Shown here piece by piece: positions 38,189 through 51,500 of a DNA stretch of 64,000 nt (positions are counted from its first letter, which is position 1; each line of letters opens with the position of its first letter). The notes beneath the pieces were generated by a model, which ran no database searches, was not told where the DNA came from, and saw only the letters and a program-made list of their open reading frames with translations. Source of the DNA: Collinsella sp. OM04-5 (GTDB lineage Bacteria; Actinomycetota; Coriobacteriia; Coriobacteriales; Coriobacteriaceae); assembly GCF_003439125.1 (NCBI RefSeq), contig NZ_QSUU01000012.1, forward strand, positions 27,746 to 91,745, read 5' to 3'. A program made the position numbers and the translations under genes.

Positions 38189-39628
38189 ATGGCGAACAAC
38201 CATACCGCGGGCGCTGCCGCCCGCACCTTCGCGCCCAGCGAGCTTTGCCAGCGTATGCTGGCCAAAACCAGCAAGGGCGCCTGCGGTCCCTGTATCCTGT
38301 ATCTTGAGGATGGGACCATTTTTTATGGACGTGCATGCGGCGCCGAGGGCACCGCGACCGGCGAAGTCTGCTTCAACACCTCGCTTGAGGGCTACTTTGA
38401 GGTCATGACCGACCCGAGTTATGCCGGCCAAATTGTAACCATGACCTATCCGCAGATCGGCAATTACGGTATCGACGAGACCGATGTCCAGTCGGCCTTC
38501 CCCGGCGACGCCGTGCGCCCCGCGAGCGCTCCGGCTATGCGCGGCATGATCGTTCGCGACATGTGCGCCACGCCTTCTAACTGGCGCTCGGCCGTCAGCG
38601 TGCCGGAGTACCTGCGCGCTCACGGCATCGTCGCTATCGAGGGTGTCGACACCCGCGCTCTGGTGCGCCATCTGCGCGACAATGGTTCCAAGATGGGCAT
38701 TATCTCGACAGAGATCTTCGACGTCGACGAGCTCGCCGAGCGTCTGGACGCAGCGCCCACGCTGGTGGGCGAGAACCTGGTCAAGACCGTGAGCTGTCCC
38801 GCGCCTCACGAGTTTGTGGCCGCCGACCTGCCTGCCACGCATGGCTTTGCGCTTGTGGCTGCCGCTCCTGCCCGTCACAAAGTGGTCGCCTACGACTGCG
38901 GTGTGAAGCGCGGTATTCTGGAGGGCCTGGTCCGTGCCGGCTGCGACCTCACCGTCGTGCCGTGGGATACGCCCGCCCAGCAGGTGCTCGACATGAATCC
39001 TGATGGCGTCTTTTTGTCCAACGGCCCCGGCGACCCCGATGCCGTGGTGGAGACCTACGAGCAGGTGCAGCAGCTGATCGGCAAGGTGCCGGTCTTTGGT
39101 ATTTGCCTGGGTCACCAGATGATCAGCTTGGCCTGCGGCGCCCAAATGGAAAAGCTTAAATTCGGTCACCGTGGCGGTAACCAGCCGGTTATGAATCTGG
39201 TGAGCCGTCGCGTGGAGATCACCGCACAAAACCACGGCTTTGGCCTGCTGTTCCCCAGTCTGGGCAAACTGATTCCGGAGCTTTCCGGCGGCGAAACCGA
39301 GCATGCGGCCGATGGCGACCTGCGCGCCTGGGTGCGTCGCGGCGTCGCGCCGGTCGTGATGAACGAGCGCTTTGGTCGCATTCGCCTGACACATGTGAAC
39401 CTCAACGACGGCACCGCCGAGGGCATCCAGCTGCTCGACGCCCCGTGTTTCTCGGTCCAGTACCACCCCGAGGCTTCGCCCGGCCCCACCGATGCCCACT
39501 ATCTCTTTACCGCCTTTACGCGACTCATGGACGGCGAGGAGAACTACCTGGACATCGACACCGCGAAGGACCGCCTCGCCGGCTGGAATTTCGCCGAGTC
39601 CGAGAACGCTGCGACCGAGGAGAACTAA
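38189..39628 (+). CDS. carA: Carbamoyl-phosphate synthase small subunit
   Basis: 479 residues, longer than the usual 360-400. Glutaminase subunit supplying ammonia. The N-terminal domain has [16 protein letters not shown] and [21 protein letters not shown]. The class I amidotransferase domain has the catalytic Cys in FGICLGHQM and later His/Glu in [15 protein letters not shown] 38189 follows AAGGAG, which lies in the PyrR-type hairpin. The carB start is one base beyond its stop. Confidence 0.96.
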   Translation: MANNHTAGAAARTFAPSELCQRMLAKTSKGACGPCILYLEDGTIFYGRACGAEGTATGEVCFNTSLEGYFEVMTDPSYAGQIVTMTYPQIGNYGIDETDVQSAFPGDAVRPASAPAMRGMIVRDMCATPSNWRSAVSVPEYLRAHGIVAIEGVDTRALVRHLRDNGSKMGIISTEIFDVDELAERLDAAPTLVGENLVKTVSCPAPHEFVAADLPATHGFALVAAAPARHKVVAYDCGVKRGILEGLVRAGCDLTVVPWDTPAQQVLDMNPDGVFLSNGPGDPDAVVETYEQVQQLIGKVPVFGICLGHQMISLACGAQMEKLKFGHRGGNQPVMNLVSRRVEITAQNHGFGLLFPSLGKLIPELSGGETEHAADGDLRAWVRRGVAPVVMNERFGRIRLTHVNLNDGTAEGIQLLDAPCFSVQYHPEASPGPTDAHYLFTAFTRLMDGEENYLDIDTAKDRLAGWNFAESENAATEEN

Positions 39629-39629
39629 C

Positions 39630-42944
<3,315 letters not shown>

Positions 42945-42956
42945 TGTGACCTGGTC

Positions 42957-43041
42957 GGCCGGGGCGGCAGCCGGACACTTTCTCTCGGAAACTGGGCTTC
43001 GCGAAGTTTTCCGAGAGAAAGGACCGCCTCCCGCCCCGGCC
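42957..43041. repeat. Palindromic repeat element after carB, copy 1
   Basis: Outer arms GGCCGGGGCGG (42957-42967) and CCGCCCCGGCC (43031-43041). Inner arms CTTTCTCTCGGAAA (42978-42991) and TTTCCGAGAGAAAG (43008-43021) enclose the loop ACTGGGCTTCGCGAAGT. The inner part recurs in reverse orientation at 48221-48265. It may also terminate carAB. Confidence 0.75.
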
Positions 43042-43114
43042 TACGGTGACTCGGTTGCACCGTGTGCTGCCGAAGGGGCTTTGTGCGATGACTAGGGCTG
43101 AATAGAAAATGAGT

Positions 43115-43155
43115 GTGGGCGCCGTCGTTCGTTTGAACGACGGCGCCCACGTTTT
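43115..43155. terminator. Bidirectional terminator between carB and the GntR gene
   Basis: Perfect 16-bp stem (43115-43130 with 43135-43150) with loop GTTT, then GTTTT on the plus strand. It separates convergent genes. Confidence 0.85.
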
Positions 43156-43159
43156 GGAT

Positions 43160-43942
43160 TTATTGGGCTGTGGCGGTGAAGGTTGTTTTGTCGGCGGCGA
43201 TGTGCACGTGCAGCTTTGCCTGACCGTCGCAGCTGATGAGCACGCCTACCTCGAACGGGGTTCCCGTCTTGTCGTAGGTCGAACGCACGATGCGCATCGC
43301 CGCCTTACCGGTGTTCTGTCCCAAAAGACGCGCCTCATGCTTGTCGAGGTTGACCGTCTCGTAGACGGCATCGACGCTTGCGGGCAGGATGCCGGTCTTT
43401 TCCGCGATGTAGGCGTAGAGCGAGCCATCCACGTCTTTGCGCGTGAGCTCGGGGCAAAGTGACACGGGGATATAGACGTAGTTGAGCTCCATGGGTTTGT
43501 CGTTGGCGAGACGCAGGCGGCGAATCTCCCAGACGGGTGTCCCTTCGGGCACTTTGAGCCCGGAGGCGATGCCGCGGACGGCCGGTATGCTTGAAAAGGC
43601 GAGAATCTGCGAGCTCGGAACCCGTCCCGCTTCGCGCATCCGCGCGCTGAAATTCAGGGCCAGGTCGATGCCGGGTGCTGAAGTTTGGGGCTTGATGAAC
43701 GTGCCCTGGCCGCGCTTGCGCACCACGCGCCCCTCGATGACGAGATCTTGGAAGCAACGGCGCACGGTCGCGCGCGATAACTCCAGCCGCTCACAGATTT
43801 CGAGCTCGCGTGGCAGCGGCGTCTTGGTGTCGAACGCCTGGCTGGCGATAAGCAGAGCGATTCGATGTTTAAGCTGGACATAGAGCGGCGTATCACCGCT
43901 GCGGTCGAAGGGTTCGGAGGCGAGAAACGAGATCATATCCAT
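43160..43942 (-). CDS. GntR-family transcriptional regulator (HutC subfamily)
   Basis: 260 residues. The N-terminal winged helix is DTPLYVQLKHRIALLIASQ with LPRELEICERLELSRATVRR and VRKRGQGTFI. The UTRA ligand-binding domain follows (WEIRRLRLANDKPMELNYVYIP). UTRA regulators often sense phosphorylated sugars. ATG 43942 follows GGAGGTACCCC. It is divergent from the mannose-family PTS operon, which it probably controls. Confidence 0.9.
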   Translation of the reverse strand: MDMISFLASEPFDRSGDTPLYVQLKHRIALLIASQAFDTKTPLPRELEICERLELSRATVRRCFQDLVIEGRVVRKRGQGTFIKPQTSAPGIDLALNFSARMREAGRVPSSQILAFSSIPAVRGIASGLKVPEGTPVWEIRRLRLANDKPMELNYVYIPVSLCPELTRKDVDGSLYAYIAEKTGILPASVDAVYETVNLDKHEARLLGQNTGKAAMRIVRSTYDKTGTPFEVGVLISCDGQAKLHVHIAADKTTFTATAQ

Positions 43943-44251
43943 GGGGTACCTCCATGTCGTGGGCGTACGTGACATGGTCTGACACTGCGGGGCAAACCGG
44001 AGATGCCAGGCCCGATTCTTGCTGGTATGTATGGTGCATAAGGAACATAAACCATTTATCAGGCAATCTACCTGCTATTTTAAAAAGTAATTAGAAGAAA
44101 AAATAATTTAGGCACAAAAATAGTTGCTACCGTTAACCGATGAATAGTTGCCGTTCGCAGCTATTTTCTTGTACCGAACATGCCCCGGCGCAACAATAAT
44201 CTCAGCAAAAAGCAAAGCCGTGCGACACACGGCAGGTCGAGAGGAGACCGC
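43943..44251. promoter_or_regulatory. Divergent regulatory region between the GntR gene and the PTS operon
   Basis: 309 bp, AT-rich in its middle. Direct repeats AATAGTTGC at 44119-44127 and 44143-44151 and an inverted variant GCAGCTATT at 44157-44165 lie upstream of the IIA gene. They are candidate regulator-binding sites. No catabolite-responsive element was identified with confidence. Confidence 0.5.
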
Positions 44252-44686
44252 ATGCGGTATCTGGTAATGGTCAGTCACGGAACGCTCGCTCCCGGACTGC
44301 ACAGTGTCCTCAAGATGCTCGGCAATGACGCCCCGAACATCTTGTCGACGAGTCTCGTGGACGGCATGGGCGCTGACGAGTATGTCGAGAACGTCAAGGC
44401 GATGCTCGCTCCCGTTACCGCCGATGACGAGGTTGTCCTGCTTGGTGACATCCTGGGCGGATCGCCGCTCACCAATGCCATGAACACGCTGGCCGAGAAG
44501 GGTTTGCTCGCCCACACCATTGCCTTCGGCGGTATGAATCTGCCCATGGCTATGACCGCCATGATGGGGCTTGCCACCATGGACCTGGATTCTCTCAAGC
44601 AGATGATGCTGCAGGAGGGCAAGAACGGTATGTCCGAGCTTGTGGTCCCGACCGATGACGCCGACGACGAGGACGACGACATCTAG
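44252..44686 (+). CDS. PTS mannose/fructose/sorbose family IIA component
   Basis: 144 residues. Cytoplasmic phosphocarrier. The phospho-accepting His is in LVMVSHGTLAPG near residue 9; VVLLGDILGGSPLTNAM is typical of EIIA-Man. The C-terminus is acidic. ATG 44252 follows GAGGAG; earlier in-frame codons lack a site. First gene of a IIA-IIB-IIC-IID operon. Confidence 0.93.
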   Translation: MRYLVMVSHGTLAPGLHSVLKMLGNDAPNILSTSLVDGMGADEYVENVKAMLAPVTADDEVVLLGDILGGSPLTNAMNTLAEKGLLAHTIAFGGMNLPMAMTAMMGLATMDLDSLKQMMLQEGKNGMSELVVPTDDADDEDDDI

Positions 44687-44718
44687 GCAGCGCATCCGCC
44701 CCAATTTTTGTGATGGAG

Positions 44719-44743
44719 CGGGGGTTAAGAGGAAAGACCCCCG
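44719..44743. other. Intra-operon stem-loop between IIA and IIB
   Basis: CGGGGGT pairs with ACCCCCG around an 11-base loop, just ahead of the IIB ribosome-binding site. It may modulate relative expression or processing. Confidence 0.5.
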
Positions 44744-44765
44744 GTGATAAAGAAAGGGAGAACGC

Positions 44766-45254
44766 ATGATTTCGTTCATCCGTATTGACGACCGTATGAT
44801 CCATGGACAGACCGTTACCCGTTGGGCCCTCGAGTATCCCTGCGACGGTCTTATCGCCGTCAACGACGCTGCAGCGTCCAACCCCGTGCTCAAGGAGGCC
44901 TACAAGAGTGCCTCGGGCAAGAAGACGTTCGTGTGGACCAAGGAGCACTTCAAGGAGGTCTCCGAGAAGGTTCTCAAGTCCAACACCAAGTACTTCCTGA
45001 TCACCAAGAACCCGCTCGACATGAAGGAACTTCTCGTCGATTTTGGCTTTAAGCCCGGCATGGACCGCATCATCGTCGGCCCCTGCAACGACCGTCCCGG
45101 CGCCACCAAGCTCGGCAACAACCAGTCGATCACGCAGGAAGAGGCCCAGGCGCTCGAGGATCTCACCAACGCCGGCTACACGGTCGAGTTCGCCCTTATC
45201 AAGGAGAAATCCATTGGTGAGTGGCCCAAGTTCCGCGGTCAGTTTGGCTTCTAG
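44766..45254 (+). CDS. PTS mannose/fructose/sorbose family IIB component
   Basis: 162 residues. Receives phosphate from IIA and passes it to the sugar. The active His is in IRIDDRMIHGQTVTRW near residue 14, the EIIB-Man/Sor signature. AAAGGGAG precedes the ATG. The sugar cannot be told from sequence. Confidence 0.93.
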   Translation: MISFIRIDDRMIHGQTVTRWALEYPCDGLIAVNDAAASNPVLKEAYKSASGKKTFVWTKEHFKEVSEKVLKSNTKYFLITKNPLDMKELLVDFGFKPGMDRIIVGPCNDRPGATKLGNNQSITQEEAQALEDLTNAGYTVEFALIKEKSIGEWPKFRGQFGF

Positions 45255-45282
45255 TTAGGCGCCAGCTGCATTTTGGTACCTA

Positions 45283-45303
45283 CAGCCCTGGGGAAAGGGG
45301 CTG
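45283..45303. other. Intra-operon stem-loop between IIB and IIC
   Basis: CAGCCCt and gGGGCTG form a short stem just before the IIC ribosome-binding site GAAAGGGG. Confidence 0.4.
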
Positions 45304-45325
45304 AGGAATAAAGAAAGGGGAAAGC

Positions 45326-46183
45326 ATGGCAATCAATGCATTCCAAGCCGCGCTGTTCGGCCTGTTCGCCTGCCTGGCATCACTGCCTGGCATGGGCGGC
45401 ACGACGATCGGCAACTACACTCTGGGTCGTCCTCTGGTCGCCGGCCTCATCGTCGGCATCATCATGGGCGATATGCAGACGGGCATCCTCGTCGGCGCTG
45501 CCATCCAGGTTGTCTACATCGCTCTCGTGACCCCCGGCGGAACCGTCTCCGCCGACGTCCGCGCCGTGTCCTATATCGGCATCCCGCTGGCGATCCTCGC
45601 CATCAAGAACTCGGGCATCGATCCCGCCTCCGCTGAGGCTGCCGGCATGGCCGCATCCCTCGGTGCCGCCGTCGGCACGCTCGGCACTGTGCTCTTCTAT
45701 GGCACCGCCACCATCAACCTGGTGTGGCAGGGCATGGGGTGGAAGTGGCTCGAGAAGGGCGATCTCCACAAGCTCTACCTGGTCAACAACGTTCTGCCTT
45801 GGATTGGTCACATCGTCTGCTCGTTCCTCCCGACGTTCATCATCACCATGGGCGGCACCGCCATGGTCGACCTCATGAAGACCTACATGCCCATGGACGG
45901 CATCGCGATGAAGACGCTGTTCACCGTCGGCTCGCTGCTGCCTACCGTCGGTATCGCCATCCTGCTCAAGCAGGTCATCTCCAAGCCGACGGACTTCCTC
46001 ACGTTCTTCTTCGGCTTCACCCTGTCCGCTGTCATGGGATGCAACCTGATTGCCGCCGCCGGCATCGGCTGCTTCTTCGCCCTGATCAACTATGAGATCG
46101 CTTCGCTCAAGATCGACCTCGCAAACGCTCCCAAGGCAGCTATCGCCTCGGGCTCCGATGGTGAGGAAGAGGAGGACATCTAA
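45326..46183 (+). CDS. PTS mannose/fructose/sorbose family IIC component
   Basis: 285 residues, strongly hydrophobic. Membrane permease forming the transport channel with IID. Typical EIIC-Man segments: GRPLVAGLIVGIIMGDMQTG, GAAIQVVYIALVTPGGTV and MAASLGAAVGTLGTVL. The C-terminus is acidic. Its stop overlaps the IID start by one base (TAATG). Confidence 0.94.
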   Translation: MAINAFQAALFGLFACLASLPGMGGTTIGNYTLGRPLVAGLIVGIIMGDMQTGILVGAAIQVVYIALVTPGGTVSADVRAVSYIGIPLAILAIKNSGIDPASAEAAGMAASLGAAVGTLGTVLFYGTATINLVWQGMGWKWLEKGDLHKLYLVNNVLPWIGHIVCSFLPTFIITMGGTAMVDLMKTYMPMDGIAMKTLFTVGSLLPTVGIAILLKQVISKPTDFLTFFFGFTLSAVMGCNLIAAAGIGCFFALINYEIASLKIDLANAPKAAIASGSDGEEEEDI

Positions 46184-47010
46184 TGGCAGAGAAGAAGAAA
46201 CTCTCTAAGAAAACGCTTGCCAAGTCGTTCCGCAACTGGTCCTATGGCAACCTGACTTGCTTCTCGCAGGAGCACATGCAGACCTTCGGTTACCTGTGCG
46301 CCATGCTTCCGATCGTCGAGGAGCTCTACGACACGCCCGAGGAGCAGAAGCAGGCCCTCCAGACCTACTCCGCGTTCTTCAACACCGAGCCGCAGATCGG
46401 CACCATGATTGTCGGCGTCACCGCCGGCCTCGAGGAGGCTCGCGCAAACGGCGAGGCCATCGACGACGACGCCATCAACGGCATCCGCGCCGGCCTCATG
46501 GGCCCGCTCGCCGGCCTTGGCGACTCGCTGATCGTCGGTACCCTGATCCCGATCCTGCTCGGTATCGCCCTCGGTCTCTCGACCGGCGGCTCCCCGCTCG
46601 GCGCTATCTTCTATATCGTCGTGTGGAACCTGCTCATGTACCTCGGCATGCGCTTTGCCTACAACCAGGGCTATGAGCTCGGCGGCAAGGCGGTTGAGGC
46701 ACTGGTCGGCCCCAAGGCAAAGGCTCTTCGCGATTCCATCGTGATGGTCGGTACCATGGTCATCGGTGCAGTCGGTGCTACCTGGGTCTCCATCACCTGC
46801 AGCCCCAACCTGGTGCTGCCCGGCGGCGGTAAGTTCCAGGACACTCTCGATGGCATCTATCCGCACCTGCTGCCGATGGTCTTCATCATCTTCTGCTGGT
46901 ACATGATGACCAAGAAGAAGGTCAACCCCATCGTTATGATGCTGATTCTCGTCGTGATCGCATTCGTGGGCGTTGTTATTGGCTTCTTCGACCCGGCACT
47001 GAGCTACTAG
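46183..47010 (+). CDS. PTS mannose/fructose/sorbose family IID component
   Basis: 275 residues. Second membrane subunit. Family motifs: FRNWSYGNLTCFSQEHMQTF, RAGLMGPLAGLGDSLIVGTL and GMRFAYNQGYELGG. A C-terminal hydrophobic segment closes the protein. Stop-start overlap with IIC indicates coupled synthesis. A terminator follows at 47033. Confidence 0.95.
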   Translation: MAEKKKLSKKTLAKSFRNWSYGNLTCFSQEHMQTFGYLCAMLPIVEELYDTPEEQKQALQTYSAFFNTEPQIGTMIVGVTAGLEEARANGEAIDDDAINGIRAGLMGPLAGLGDSLIVGTLIPILLGIALGLSTGGSPLGAIFYIVVWNLLMYLGMRFAYNQGYELGGKAVEALVGPKAKALRDSIVMVGTMVIGAVGATWVSITCSPNLVLPGGGKFQDTLDGIYPHLLPMVFIIFCWYMMTKKKVNPIVMMLILVVIAFVGVVIGFFDPALSY

Positions 47011-47032
47011 TCATCATCCCCTGGCCCCCTGT

Positions 47033-47069
47033 AAGGCCGTGCGGCCTCAACCGCACGGCCTTCTGATTT
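47033..47069 (+). terminator. Terminator of the PTS operon
   Basis: AAGGCCGTGCGG pairs exactly with CCGCACGGCCTT, then CTGATTTT. Confidence 0.8.
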
Positions 47070-47206
47070 TGCGCCGCCCTTCAAGGGCAATATGGCCAGC
47101 GACCTCCATCGCCTACACGACACCCGCTATATTGCTCTTGAAAGATGACGTATTCGAAAAACGATGTTCTTGCACATGATGCACGCTTTGCACGAGGAGG
47201 ACCCAT

Positions 47207-47533
47207 ATGCACGAGAAACACGGACACGACCTTTCGCGCGACGACTTGATCCGCGAGGCAAAGATGCAGACCGATGCTATTCAGCGGCTCAACGTTTGGC
47301 TGCGTCTGGGCTATTCGCTCGTGGCTATTGGCTTTTTGGTGGGGATGTGGGGTATGCAGGGCGGCCCCGGCTGGGGCGTCCCCGCGGGCATCGTATGCTT
47401 GGTGGTGGGCACTCCGCTTTCGATTGTGCTTAAGGTTGGCACGACCAACGCCAAAAAGAATGTTGAGCGTATGCTCGAGGCCGCGGGTATCGACGTTGAG
47501 GAGCTTATGCGACGCAAGAAGGACGAGCAATAG
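47207..47533 (+). CDS. Small membrane protein of unknown function
   Basis: 108 residues, not recognised. Two hydrophobic segments (about 32-48 and 59-77), with a His-rich N-terminus (MHEKHGHDLSRDD) and a basic C-terminus ending RRKKDEQ. GAGGAGG precedes the start. An imperfect 18-bp inverted repeat (47079-47096 with 47126-47144) lies upstream. Confidence 0.7.
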   Translation: MHEKHGHDLSRDDLIREAKMQTDAIQRLNVWLRLGYSLVAIGFLVGMWGMQGGPGWGVPAGIVCLVVGTPLSIVLKVGTTNAKKNVERMLEAAGIDVEELMRRKKDEQ

Positions 47534-47601
47534 ACTTCCGCGTTGGGGTATCATAAATAATTGTTGCGAATGTTAACTAATGTACGGCAAATGACGGTTT
47601 T

Positions 47602-48078
47602 ATGGCCCTTCTAGAGTTGCAAAGGACAATATCCCCAGTGGATTACGATGACGTCGCTCGAAAACTGATTGTGTACTCACGTTCCCTTGCCAAGGGATCC
47701 TTGAGTGCTGCCGGCGGCGCCAGTGTGGGCGAGGCACCGGTTTTACAGTATCTATCGGGTATTGACGGTGATGTTATTCCCTCCGAGATTGCCAAGAAGC
47801 TGAAATTCTCCCGTGCGCGCATGTCGCATATCTTGGATTCACTCGAGAGCAAGGGTTACGTTCAGCGCAGGACCGATCCAAACGATCGTCGGCGTGTGCT
47901 GGTGAGCATTACCGAGGAAGGCCGTGATTTCGCGGCGAAAAAAAATGCCGAGAGTGTGGCATCGCTCTCGAAGCAGCTCTCAGCGCTCGGCGAACACGAT
48001 GCTCAGGAGCTCGTGCGCATCCTGAATAAAGCCTACAGCCTTACCTATGATGCCGACGACTACCTGGACAATCTATAA
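47602..48078 (+). CDS. MarR-family transcriptional regulator
   Basis: 158 residues. Winged helix from about residue 45 to 115: IPSEIAKKLKFSRARMSHILDSLESKG and VQRRTDPNDRRRVLVSITEEG, the wing and dimer helix signature of MarR. The ligand is unknown. It lies upstream of the GH31 gene on the same strand, separated by 510 bp, and may control it or itself. Confidence 0.88.
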   Translation: MALLELQRTISPVDYDDVARKLIVYSRSLAKGSLSAAGGASVGEAPVLQYLSGIDGDVIPSEIAKKLKFSRARMSHILDSLESKGYVQRRTDPNDRRRVLVSITEEGRDFAAKKNAESVASLSKQLSALGEHDAQELVRILNKAYSLTYDADDYLDNL

Positions 48079-48588
48079 GGATGAAGGCAGACATTTAGGT
48101 GCATCTTGAAATGCACCCGGGACAGTTGTGCCCATTGACTACCGTCAGCATCTCATTCCAAACCAAATCAGCCAACGTACGGCATAGCAATCTCCGGTAG
48201 GTCGCAGGGCGGCGGTCGAGCTTTTCTCTCGGGAAACTTCGCGAAGCCCAGTTCCCGAGGGAAAGGTATGGTCTGTGTAATACCAGATAAACAGTACATT
48301 TTTGCTAGATTGGTATTTGACTGAAGAACCAATTGGTATGGCTTATTAAGCCCACCTTGCCGTTGACGCTCATTTTACTGCCGCTGGTGGACTTCCGAAC
48401 TTGGTTGCGCAAGTGCTCCCATATATTGATATGACCTAGTAGGTGGCTATCTGGTTACTACCAGTTGGCCCCTTGGTAACGGGTGGCCCCATTGTGCGGA
48501 ATGTACCGAACATCCCCGTTTGATACGTTTTCCCATGCTGCCGGGGGGCGTCCTCGGCACCTCAGCATCTCGGAAGAAAGGAGACCAG
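48079..48588. other. Non-coding region upstream of the GH31 gene
   Basis: About 510 bp without a gene. Contains the palindromic repeat at 48221-48265, a perfect 10-bp palindrome ACCAATTGGT (48328-48337) with a nearby ATTGGTAT (48309-48316), and CTGGTTACTACCAG near 48450. The palindromes are possible MarR-type operators. Promoter position not determined. Confidence 0.5.
48221..48265. repeat. Palindromic repeat element, copy 2 (reverse orientation)
   Basis: CTTTTCTCTCGGGAAACTTC at the left and GTTCCCGAGGGAAAG at the right form a hairpin. The reverse complement matches the element at 42978-43021, including the asymmetric loop CTGGGCTTCGCGAAG. Confidence 0.75.
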
Positions 48589-51500
48589 GTGCGCAGGAAT
48601 TCCATTTTTACGAAACGGTGGGTGAAGGGAAGCGCGGTCCTCGTTGCCACTGCAGCGACGCTCGTGTTTGCCAACCCCCAACAGGCGATTGCCACGCCAC
48701 TCAAGGGCGTCGACTCAGCGACCGTGTCCCAGTCTGCCTCGAATGTCGTCGACATCGATTTCGCTGACGGCATCAAGGGCCGTATTACGTTCCTCGAGGA
48801 CGGTATTTTCCGTTATAACGTCGACCCCAAGGGTGAGTTTTCCGATTACGCCACACCGCGCAGTAAGTCCCACACGGCTAAAATCCAGGCTCAGCCCGAT
48901 ACCTCGGACACCTACAGCAAGCCGAGTGCGACGGTTGCCGACAAGGGCGACACTATCGAGATCACCGGCGGAAAGGCGACCGTGATCCTGGACAAGGCGA
49001 CCGGCAAGATGAGTATCAAGTCAGGCGACCGTGTCGTGGTTTCCGAGTCCGCGTCCCTCGACCTTGATAAGAAGGGTACCGTCCAGACGCTCGCCAAGGA
49101 GAAGTCCGAGAACTTCTTTGGCGGCGGCACCCAGAACGGACGCTTCCTGCACACCAACCAGACCATCGCCATCTCCAACACGAACAACTGGACCGATGGC
49201 GGCGTTGCCTCGCCCAACCCGTTTTATTGGACGAGTGACGGCTACGGCGTACTCCGAAACACGTTTGCAGAGGGTTCCTACGACTTCGGTTCCACGGACT
49301 CATCGACGGTCACGACTTTGCACAGCGAGAATGAGTTTGATGCCTACTACTTCGTGGCGACCAACGAGGGCGCTTCGAACGTGGCAACCGAGATGCTGCA
49401 GGACTACTACAAGGTGACCGGTAACCCGGTACTGCTGCCCGAGTACGGGTTCTACCTTGGTCATCTTAATGCCTATAACCGTGATGGCTGGTCAACGACC
49501 TCGGGTCAAAAGAAGTGGGAGACCAAGGGCAGCAAGTCCTCGAGCGAGAAGGGCGACGTTAAGTACGAGTCTGGCATGTCGACGGGCTACAAGCTCGACG
49601 GCACACTTGCGGCCGAGACGCTCAACGGTGAGGGCCCTACGGTTGATACCGAGAACATGAAAGCGACCGATTTCGACCGCCAGTTCTCTGCTCGTCAGGT
49701 TATCGATGACTACGAGGACAACGACATGCCGCTCGGCTGGTTCCTGCCGAACGACGGTTACGGCGCCGGCTATGGCCAGAACGGTTACTACAAGACCGGC
49801 GGCGTCAACTCCGACGGAGCGAGCTCGGCCGACCGTCTTAACGCTGTGCGTGCCAATGTCGACAACCTTAAGAAGTTCACCGAGTATGCCAACTCCAAGG
49901 GTGTGAGCACGGGCTTGTGGACCCAGTCCAACCTTGAGCCCGACAGCAACCCTGAGACCCCGTGGCATCTGCTTCGCGACTTCGACGCCGAGGTCAAGAC
50001 GGGAGGCATCACTACCCTTAAGACCGACGTTGCCTGGGTTGGATCTGGCTACTCCTTTGGTCTTAATGGCATCAAGACAGCTTATGACACGGTGACGACC
50101 GGCGCTAACAAGCGCCCCAACATCATCACGCTCGATGGTTGGGCCGGCACGCAGCGCTTTGGTGGCATTTGGACCGGCGACCAGTATGGCGGTAACTGGG
50201 AGTACATTCGCTTCCATATCCCCACGTATATCGGTCAGAGTCTTTCGGGCAACCCCAACATCGGCTCCGACATGGATGGCATCTTTGGCGGCGACCCCAT
50301 CATCTCTGCGCGTGACTACCAGTGGAAGACGTTCACGCCCTCTATGCTTGACATGGACGGTTGGGGCACCTACCGTAAATCGCCCATGACGCACGGCGAT
50401 CCCTACACAGGCATCTCGCGCTTCTACCTCAAGCTCAAGGCGCAGCTCATGCCCTATATCTACACGAGCGCGGCCTCGGCGGCCAACATCGACACGGGTA
50501 ACGGCGATGCCGGCCTGCCCATGATCCGCGCCATGCTGCTTTCCGACAACTCCGAGTACGCCGCAAGCACTTCGACGCAGTACCAGTATATGTTCGGTGA
50601 GAACTTCCTAGTGGCACCGGTGTATCAGGATACCCAGGCAGACGAGAACGGCAACGACATTCGCAATGGGATTTACCTCCCCAACTACGGCACCGACGAG
50701 AATCCCACCATCTGGATCGATTACTTCTCGGGTAAGCAGTATCGCGGCGGCCAGGTTCTCAACAACTACGAGGCTCCGCTTTGGAAGCTGCCGCTGTTTG
50801 TGAAGGCCAACGCTATCGTGCCGATGTACGCCGAGAACAACAACCCCGAGGCCGTGAGCGACACCAACACCAAGGGTACCGACCGCAGCCAGCGTATCGT
50901 CGAGTTCTTCGCCACCGAGGGCGACGGCACCTTTACGCAGTACGAGGACGACGGCTCCTCCATCGAGAACAACACGACTGAGGACGATTCCTACGGCACG
51001 ATCGACAATATCTCCTACGGTGAGCATGTGAGCACCGTCTACAGCTCCAAGGCCGCAGGCGGCACCGCGACCTTTACCGCCGAGGCCTCGCAGGGCGGCT
51101 ACAACGGCTACGACTCCAACCGCACCACGACCTTCGTGGCCAATGTGTCCGCCAAGCCCACGAGCGTTGTCGCCAAGAACGGCGGATCCGCACTCAACGT
51201 GGTTGAGGTCGACTCGCAGGAGACCTTTGACGCCGCGACCCCCGAGGCCGGCCAGGCGGTCTACTTCTACAGCGAGACCCCCAACCTCAACCACTACGGC
51301 AGCGATGCGGACGGCACCGAGGCCGAGCAGGGCGAGAGCTTCAACAACACCAAGATCACCACGAACCCCAAGGTCTACGTCAAGTTCGCGAAGACCGATG
51401 TTGCTGCAGCGGCGCAGACGCTTGAGCTGGGCGGTTTCGTGAACGCCGACGCCACGCTCACAGCCGATCGCCTCAACGAGAACCTCTCCGCACCCACGAA

